From positions 1 to 39,122 of the forward strand of contig DASXLL010000119.1 in the NCBI GenBank assembly GCA_036496265.1: DNA of 39,122 nucleotides. The letters run 5' to 3'. The stretch comes from CAYLLN01 sp036496265 (lineage in GTDB: Bacteria; Planctomycetota; Planctomycetia; Pirellulales; Pirellulaceae). Within the stretch, counting starts at the first letter, position 1, and each line of letters opens with the position of its first letter. A program made the translations under genes and the position numbers. The notes under the pieces are model-generated. The model was not told the DNA's origin, ran no database searches, and worked only from the letters and a program-made list of their open reading frames with translations. Shown here one piece after another: positions 34,071-39,122 of the stretch.

Positions 34071-34087
34071 TCGGTCGGCGCAGCCGA
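34071..34087. repeat. Third copy of the 17-bp TCGGTCGGCGCAGCCGA motif
   Basis: Identical to 33371-33387; with that copy it brackets the zinc-ribbon/SHD1 gene. Confidence 0.8.
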
Positions 34088-34159
34088 GAGGACTTCGCAG
34101 CGCAGAATTGGACGAATTCACAAACAAAGGTCGGGGCGTTGACTTATTATTCACCAAGC

Positions 34160-35164
34160 TCATTTGTCGGAGAGAGCGTACAGCCGGAGGGACTTGTCGG
34201 AGTGGGCTACGGCAACTTGGGTATGATCAGGGGACACCGCCAAGTCTCGCGCGTCGGCTGGCAGTTTTAACTTGAAGAACTCGTTGGCTGAGTCGCTTTT
34301 CCAGAAATAGAGCCAGCCGCCACCACCGCCGCCGGCCAGACCGATCCAAAACTCCTGTGGATGATGAACCAGGCCCCAAGCGACGCCGTTGAGCTTTTCT
34401 TTGGCCTCGAGCTGCAGAGCGACCTTGTTTTGATCGACGTCGAGTACGACGACCGCCGGATTGCCGATGCCGGCGAAGGCGTTGGTGACGTTCGTAATGC
34501 CGCCGAGGCCAAGTTGCTTGCCATTGCTGCGGAAAGCCAGGCTGCGCGCCCCACCGATGTCGGCGCGGAAGGTGGTGTCGTATTTGTAGAGTGCGGCCGC
34601 GGAAGTCAGATCGCGTTTCAGCGTGTGATTATTGGTATCCCATTCTTTTACCTGGCCCTTCAAGTCGCATGACACCAGCGTTTCGTTGGTGGGATGAAAC
34701 GCCACATTATAAACATGCGACGCATGCCCAGCTAATTCGGCGATTTGACGGCCATCGGCGGCGTTCCAAAGCTTGATGAGGTTGTCATTGCCGCAGGAGG
34801 CGATGAGCTGGCCGCTGGGGCTGACAGCCAAGGCGCGGAGCCAGCCGTTATGGGCTTGGATCGTTCTTATTGGACGCGGCTCTTGATCGGCGGCGTTCCA
34901 CCAGATGAGGCGGCCATCGTAACCGCCGGTATAGAGAGAGGTACCGACTGGGGAGAAGCCGAGGGCTCGCACCCAACTGTCGTGGGCAGCAAACGGTGTC
35001 ACCGTTTTTGATTGAAGGTCGAAGCGATGGACGAGATTGTCTTCAGCACCAAAGAAAACATTGCGGCCGGTGGGATCGAAACGGCAAGCGGTGAGCGGGC
35101 GCTCGTGTCTGAATTCGAGCACTTGGTGCGTCTTTTCGGGAGCGATCGAGGCCGCGTCGCTCAT
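34160..35164 (-). CDS. WD40-repeat protein
   Basis: 334 aa from ATG 35164, which overlaps the TGA of the DUF1501 gene by ATGA, so translation is probably coupled. Several WD40 blades are visible: residues about 20-50 (LTACRFDPTGRNVFFGAEDN), 60-91 (HDSWVRALGFSPVG ... LIWWN), 104-134 (HNGWLRALAVSPSGQL ... IKLWN) and 146-176 (HASHVYNVAFHP ... VKEWD), with less regular ones to the end. A Gly6 run lies near residue 290. No signal peptide, so probably cytoplasmic, while its two operon partners are exported. WD40 proteins are scaffolds. Third gene of a three-gene operon. Confidence 0.9.
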   Translation of the reverse strand: MSDAASIAPEKTHQVLEFRHERPLTACRFDPTGRNVFFGAEDNLVHRFDLQSKTVTPFAAHDSWVRALGFSPVGTSLYTGGYDGRLIWWNAADQEPRPIRTIQAHNGWLRALAVSPSGQLIASCGNDNLIKLWNAADGRQIAELAGHASHVYNVAFHPTNETLVSCDLKGQVKEWDTNNHTLKRDLTSAAALYKYDTTFRADIGGARSLAFRSNGKQLGLGGITNVTNAFAGIGNPAVVVLDVDQNKVALQLEAKEKLNGVAWGLVHHPQEFWIGLAGGGGGGWLYFWKSDSANEFFKLKLPADARDLAVSPDHTQVAVAHSDKSLRLYALSDK

Positions 35165-36450
35165 ACCAAAAGCTCCCGGATCGGCCCCTTGGCCGGATCG
35201 GCAACGGGAAACTTGCGGCCGCCGATATCGAACTCGGCCTTGGAATCGACGCCGACGCCGGCCAGCAGCGTGTGAAAGATATGGCCGTGATCGACTTCGC
35301 GGTCGGTTACCGCGGTGCCGTTGGCGTTCGTTTTGCCGATGACGGCGCCGCGCTGGATGCCCGCGCCGCCGAGGACGACGCTCCAGGCCGTTCCCCAATG
35401 GTCGCGGCCATAGCGGGTGTTGATTTTTGGCGTGCGGCCGAACTCCGACATCACGCAGATGAGCGTATCGTCCAAGAGGCCGCGATCGGCCAAATCGGCC
35501 ACGAGGGTCGCAAACGGCCGATCGAACTCGCCGAGTTGCTCGATGTGGTAATCGAAATTCTCGAAGTGTGTGTCATAATTCGAGTGATTGATCTGCACGA
35601 ACGGCACGCCGCGTTCGAGCAGACGCCGGGCGAGCAAACAATGCTGGCCAAATTCGTGCTGGCCATAGCGCTCTTGGTCGGCGGCGGGCTCTTTGGCCAC
35701 CTCGAAGACTTCCCGCTGAGCGAGAAGATCGGTCGCCTGGTCGAACGAAAACGTATAGGCGTCGGTATCAGCCGTGCGACGGCGGCTGGTGAAGCGATCG
35801 TTGGCTGCTGAACGCAAGGCGTTGCGGCGTGCATCGGCTGCGGCGGTCAAATTGTCGGGCCGCTCGGTGTATTTGGGCGGTTTGCCGTCGTCCATTACCA
35901 CGCTGGCATACTTGGGACCCAAATAGGCTCCCGAACCGCCGCCCGGTCCAGCGCCGCGAATGAGAATGTGGCCCGGGAGCGGAAAGCCTTCCGGTGTCAG
36001 CGTTTTGGCCGCAACGGCGCCGAGGTGAGGGTAGTCGGTGCCGGGCATCTGTTTCCGGCCGGTCGTCATTTCGACGTGCCCTTTACCATGGTCCTGATTC
36101 TTGGTGTTCAGGCTGCGGACGATCGACAAGTGGTGCATCTGCTTGGCCGTATGCGGCAAAAGCTCGCAGATATGGACGCCCGGGACCGAAGTGGCAATGG
36201 CACGAAAGGGGCCGCCCGTATCGGTATTGGGCTTGGGGTCCCAGCTTTCAAGCTGGCTGACTCCTCCGTGCAAATAGATGTTGAGAATTCGCTTTTGCTT
36301 GGCTTTGATTTGCTGCGAAACGGCGGGCGTCGCTGCGAACGCCGCTCCGAGGCCACCGGCAATAGCGGTGGCTCCCAGGCCGATCCCGCCGATGAACGAC
36401 CGTCGCGAAAGGCAGTGGTCAGCCGAATGACAAGCATAATCGCATTTCAT
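35161..36450 (-). CDS. DUF1501 protein with Tat signal (locus 2)
   Basis: 429 aa. Tat motif SRRSFIGGIG (Arg16-Arg17) and a Gly/Ala-rich hydrophobic stretch ending AFAA. DUF1501 blocks: ILNIYLHGGVSQLESWDPKP, LSIVRSLNTKNQDHGKGH, the NYDTHFENFDYH block and DTLICVMSEFGRTPKINTRY followed by GRDHWG. The family is related in fold to alkaline phosphatases and sulfatases; the substrate is unknown. Preceded by the DUF1549/1553 gene with a 50-nt gap and followed by the coupled WD40 gene. Different in sequence from the DUF1501 protein at 23.8-25.2 kb, so not a recent duplicate. Confidence 0.94.
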   Translation of the reverse strand: MKCDYACHSADHCLSRRSFIGGIGLGATAIAGGLGAAFAATPAVSQQIKAKQKRILNIYLHGGVSQLESWDPKPNTDTGGPFRAIATSVPGVHICELLPHTAKQMHHLSIVRSLNTKNQDHGKGHVEMTTGRKQMPGTDYPHLGAVAAKTLTPEGFPLPGHILIRGAGPGGGSGAYLGPKYASVVMDDGKPPKYTERPDNLTAAADARRNALRSAANDRFTSRRRTADTDAYTFSFDQATDLLAQREVFEVAKEPAADQERYGQHEFGQHCLLARRLLERGVPFVQINHSNYDTHFENFDYHIEQLGEFDRPFATLVADLADRGLLDDTLICVMSEFGRTPKINTRYGRDHWGTAWSVVLGGAGIQRGAVIGKTNANGTAVTDREVDHGHIFHTLLAGVGVDSKAEFDIGGRKFPVADPAKGPIRELLV

Positions 36451-36500
36451 GTCGATACTCCGTCGCTGGACCGAATTCTCAATAGCTGGAGAAACTAGTG

Positions 36501-38858
36501 TTAGTGGTTAAAACGAAACTCCGTGGAGGCGAGCAGTGACCAAGCCAGCTCGCTGATGGCCACTGCTTTGTCGTCGCGATTTCTCAAATGGTTGCTGACT
36601 GTCTCTTTCTCGGCTGCGCTCGCGGACCGAGAAAATATCGCCCAAGTCAATTCGTTGGCAAATTGTTCAACGTCAGCGACTTTCGCGGATCGTCCGACCA
36701 GATTCTCCCCCGACGGTACAAGCCAGCCATCCACAACGCCGCCGTTACGAAAGTACAAAGCCTGGTTGACCGTGGCCTGAAATTCTTCGCCCGGCTGACC
36801 GCCGTATTGGCGCACAAATTCCTTCAGCGTTTTGCGGGTTTCGGAGAGCAGCTCCAGTTGGACAAAGCGGGGTCGCAAACGGAGGCTGTCGGCTTCGGTT
36901 GCGGTCTTGAGAGCTTCCGGCGGAGCTTTCTTGAGCTTGGCATCGACGGTTTGCATTTGGGACGACAGCGCGCCGGTGGCCTGCATGACGCTGAGGCCAA
37001 GTTGCTCGGCTGTGAGTGGCTTCAGCGGCGCAACCTGGCCGGCAACTGTCCATCGATCGATGATTGCGGCCCATGCCGATTCTGCCTTGACCGAATCGGT
37101 GGCTTGCAAGGCAGCGTGGTCCAGAATCTCGGTTGCCAAGGCAATTTGAGCGTCGATCGACTTGCTGACGAAATTCGCGTCGGCCAGCCGATGTTCGGCT
37201 TCAAGTTGCTTGCGTTCCAGGTCTTGCAATCGGTCAATATTGGCCCGTGCCGCCACGGCGGAGGCGACTGTTGCTTCCGCCTCTGCGAGTTGCTTAGTCA
37301 ATGCCTGCCCTTTGACAGCGTGCTCCACGAATTGTTTTTCAACCGCGGCGACCGAAGCCATTAGTTTTTCATCCAGCGGACAGACGGCGGCGATGATCTC
37401 TGCCAATGACGATTCGTTAGGCAGCTGGATGGCCACGCCGGTAAGCTTTTGAGTGGTGGCTGATACTGCTTCCATGGCCGCGTGAAGCTTGGCGAACGTC
37501 TCTTCGGCTGTTTTGCGTTCGGCGAGCGTTTTATCGAACGATTGTCGGGTTTCAACGACGGTTTTTTCGAGCTTGCCGATTTCGGCCAAGCAACGAAGGT
37601 CCTCTGACTCGACAGCCTTAAAGTTTTTCCGAGCCGCTGCCAGGGCATCTTTGAGCGGCTGAACCGATTGCTGATGGTCTGTTCTTTGGCGCTTCAGGCT
37701 CTCTAGCCGGGCCGCAATATCGGCCAGGTTCACGATTTCGCTGCAAGGTGCATCACACGATCGCTGGTAGGTCTTTGATAAGGCGATCTCGCGCAAGAAC
37801 GGCCGCAACTGAAAATGACCCATTGCCAATTCATCAGCCAAGAGCGTCAGCAGGCGGGGATTACTGGGTGGATTGGCCGCATGATGGAAATCGAGTGGAT
37901 GCACCAACCCGCGGCCGAGCATGATGGCCCACAGCCGATTAGCCACATTGCGGGCGAACTCGCGGCTCGTCGGCAGCATCTCGGCGAGGGCCTCGCGGCG
38001 ACTGAATTTGGGAATGCCACGAATGGTTTTGTCCGGCTTGACCTGGTATTCGTCGCCCGAGCGGAACCGCGGCTCGAGGAACAGCATCGCACCCTTGGGC
38101 ACTTGCGGCAGGGCCCGGTCGTTGGCGGCACCCGTAAAGACCGATTTGAAGCTGGCTTCGCCGTCGGCTTTTTCCGTGAGCGAGATGAGCTTGGTTTTGG
38201 CGTCTGTGAACACGCCCGTGCGATGAACGAAAGCGAATAAGCCGTAGTAATCGGCCTGGTAGTAGTCATCGATGAGAGGATGGTCGTGGCATTGGCAGCA
38301 TTGCAAATCCATGCCGAGGGCCAGGCGGCCGATGTCGCGCGTCACCAGGTTTGGTTCGGCATCGCGGTCCAAAACGAAACGCGAGGCCGCACGGTGCTGT
38401 TCGTCGGCACCGTCCGCCGCGATCAGTTCCTGATACAGCAAATCGAGAGGCTTATCGTCGGCCAGCCAATTGTAGAGAAACGCTTCCCATTCCGTCTGCT
38501 TGATTGCTTTGTCGGGCTTGCGCTCCATCAGCATCACGTCGAGCGTGATGGTCAGATGCCGAGTGAATGCGTGGCTGGCGAGCAATTCTTCGATGAGGCG
38601 TTGCCGCTTGCTGATTGACGAGTCGGCCACGAACGCGCGAGCCTGCTCGGCAGCGGGAATGACGCCGGTCAGGTCGAGATAGATGCGGCGGACAAAATCG
38701 GCATCAGTCGAACGCGGCGAAAGGGGCCCGACGGCTGCATTTTCGACCAGTTCGTCGATCAGAGCGTGCAGCGTCTGCTGCGACCGCTCCTGGCTGAGCG
38801 CGAACTGAGCGCCGAGCAACACCAGCTTGACCGTAATGCACCAAATTCGCGGCGCCAT
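36501..38858 (-). CDS. DUF1549/DUF1553 protein with coiled-coil insert (locus 2)
   Basis: 785 aa. ATG 38858 has AGGAACG upstream and starts a signal peptide (MAPRIWCITVKLVLLGAQFA, cleavage near LSQ); the longer frame begins with Arg/Pro-rich noise. DUF1549 at about 25-240: FVRRIYLDLTGVIPAAEQA and the CxxCH at Cys187-His191 (DLQCCQCHDHP). DUF1553 starts near 300 (SRREALAEMLPTSREFARNV). It is interrupted at about 410-620 by a long heptad-rich insert (for example KDALAAARKNFKAVESEDL, AEATVASAVAARANIDRLQD) and resumes with NQALYFRNGGVVDGWLVPSG. It ends ASTEFRFNH, like many members. First gene of the operon with DUF1501 and WD40 genes. Confidence 0.93.
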   Translation of the reverse strand: MAPRIWCITVKLVLLGAQFALSQERSQQTLHALIDELVENAAVGPLSPRSTDADFVRRIYLDLTGVIPAAEQARAFVADSSISKRQRLIEELLASHAFTRHLTITLDVMLMERKPDKAIKQTEWEAFLYNWLADDKPLDLLYQELIAADGADEQHRAASRFVLDRDAEPNLVTRDIGRLALGMDLQCCQCHDHPLIDDYYQADYYGLFAFVHRTGVFTDAKTKLISLTEKADGEASFKSVFTGAANDRALPQVPKGAMLFLEPRFRSGDEYQVKPDKTIRGIPKFSRREALAEMLPTSREFARNVANRLWAIMLGRGLVHPLDFHHAANPPSNPRLLTLLADELAMGHFQLRPFLREIALSKTYQRSCDAPCSEIVNLADIAARLESLKRQRTDHQQSVQPLKDALAAARKNFKAVESEDLRCLAEIGKLEKTVVETRQSFDKTLAERKTAEETFAKLHAAMEAVSATTQKLTGVAIQLPNESSLAEIIAAVCPLDEKLMASVAAVEKQFVEHAVKGQALTKQLAEAEATVASAVAARANIDRLQDLERKQLEAEHRLADANFVSKSIDAQIALATEILDHAALQATDSVKAESAWAAIIDRWTVAGQVAPLKPLTAEQLGLSVMQATGALSSQMQTVDAKLKKAPPEALKTATEADSLRLRPRFVQLELLSETRKTLKEFVRQYGGQPGEEFQATVNQALYFRNGGVVDGWLVPSGENLVGRSAKVADVEQFANELTWAIFSRSASAAEKETVSNHLRNRDDKAVAISELAWSLLASTEFRFNH

Positions 38859-39016
38859 TCGGCGTTCCTGAGCGGTCGCCCGACTGTCCAGCGGACGCTG
38901 TCGCAGGCAAACGAGAAAGGTTGGTCGGATAGGCGGGGGAGGCTGCCGGCGATCCGATCGCCGATCAACACACACATATGAAGTTAGGCAGAGCGAAAAA
39001 ATAACTTTGACAATTT

Positions 39017-39121
39017 CTAACGGCGTGGTTTGATTGAATAGTTCCAGTCACCGTGGAATTTTGCAGGAGTGATGCGGAGGTGTTGAAGTTCCTCGTCACT
39101 GACAGCGATTCCAGTTTCGTA
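39017..39121 (-). mobile_element. C-terminal end of an ISAzo13-type transposase, cut by the window edge
   Basis: Read on the minus strand from the edge, 34 codons end at TAG (39017-39019) and include VSDEELQHLRI and FHGDWNYSIKPR. The last motif is typical of the end of ISAzo13/Rhodopirellula-type DDE transposases. Whether the element is complete cannot be seen. Its terminal repeat should lie between 39017 and about 38980 if intact; none was identified. Confidence 0.75.
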
Positions 39122-39122
39122 G

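Noticed and set aside
25608..34160. Integration of the accessory region at the tmRNA 3' end
   Set aside because: No integrase and no second copy of the T-arm/acceptor sequence was seen, so an att-site claim is not supported, although the position is suggestive.

Overview
The window looks like chromosomal DNA of a planctomycete, probably Pirellulales-like. The evidence is two loci pairing a DUF1549/DUF1553 protein that carries CxxCH with a Tat-exported DUF1501 protein, an SHD1-domain protein, the 3' end of an ISAzo13-type (Rhodopirellula-type) transposase, and a tmRNA gene without an encoded CCA. Family assignments rest on motif recognition only; no database search was possible.

Layout. 1-7.7 kb (+): the tail of an unidentified gene, then a Pro-rich lipoprotein with TPR-like repeats, a Wza-type export protein (Poly_export + SLBB) and a very long secretin, closed by a strong terminator. 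7.7-12.3 kb (+): a DUF423 membrane protein and the type VI secretion baseplate genes tssE-tssF-tssG, bracketed by two copies of an odd hexamer-periodic mirrored repeat. 12.3-14 kb: a small lipoprotein (-) and an FHA protein (+). 14-21.7 kb (almost all -): a multi-pass membrane protein whose 5' end holds three repeat units, rpsA, an iron-type solute-binding protein, two secreted proteins of unknown function, then queC-queD. 21.8-25.2 kb (+): the first DUF1549/1553-DUF1501 pair. 25.28-25.63 kb (+): tmRNA (ssrA).

26.1-34.1 kb is an accessory-looking region next to ssrA. It holds a 566-aa unknown protein with a run of ten C before its stop, converging (stops one base apart) with a large 2OG-Fe(II) oxygenase; an AAA/DUF4143 ATPase; a TM0106-type RecB/RNase H-like nuclease; and a zinc-ribbon/TM/SHD1 protein. 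Four of these five genes appear to be interrupted by single frameshifts, while every large gene outside the region is intact. This is either gene decay, sequence error, or (for the C run) phase variation. Read with nine C instead of ten, the 566-aa protein ends in an SSB-like acidic tip (DDDIPF).

34.2-38.9 kb (-): the second DUF1549/1553-DUF1501 pair, with a WD40 protein translationally coupled by an ATGA overlap. The right edge is the last 34 codons of the transposase.

The best candidates for something undescribed are the convergent 566-aa/oxygenase pair with its C-run switch, and the hexamer-periodic mirrored elements.
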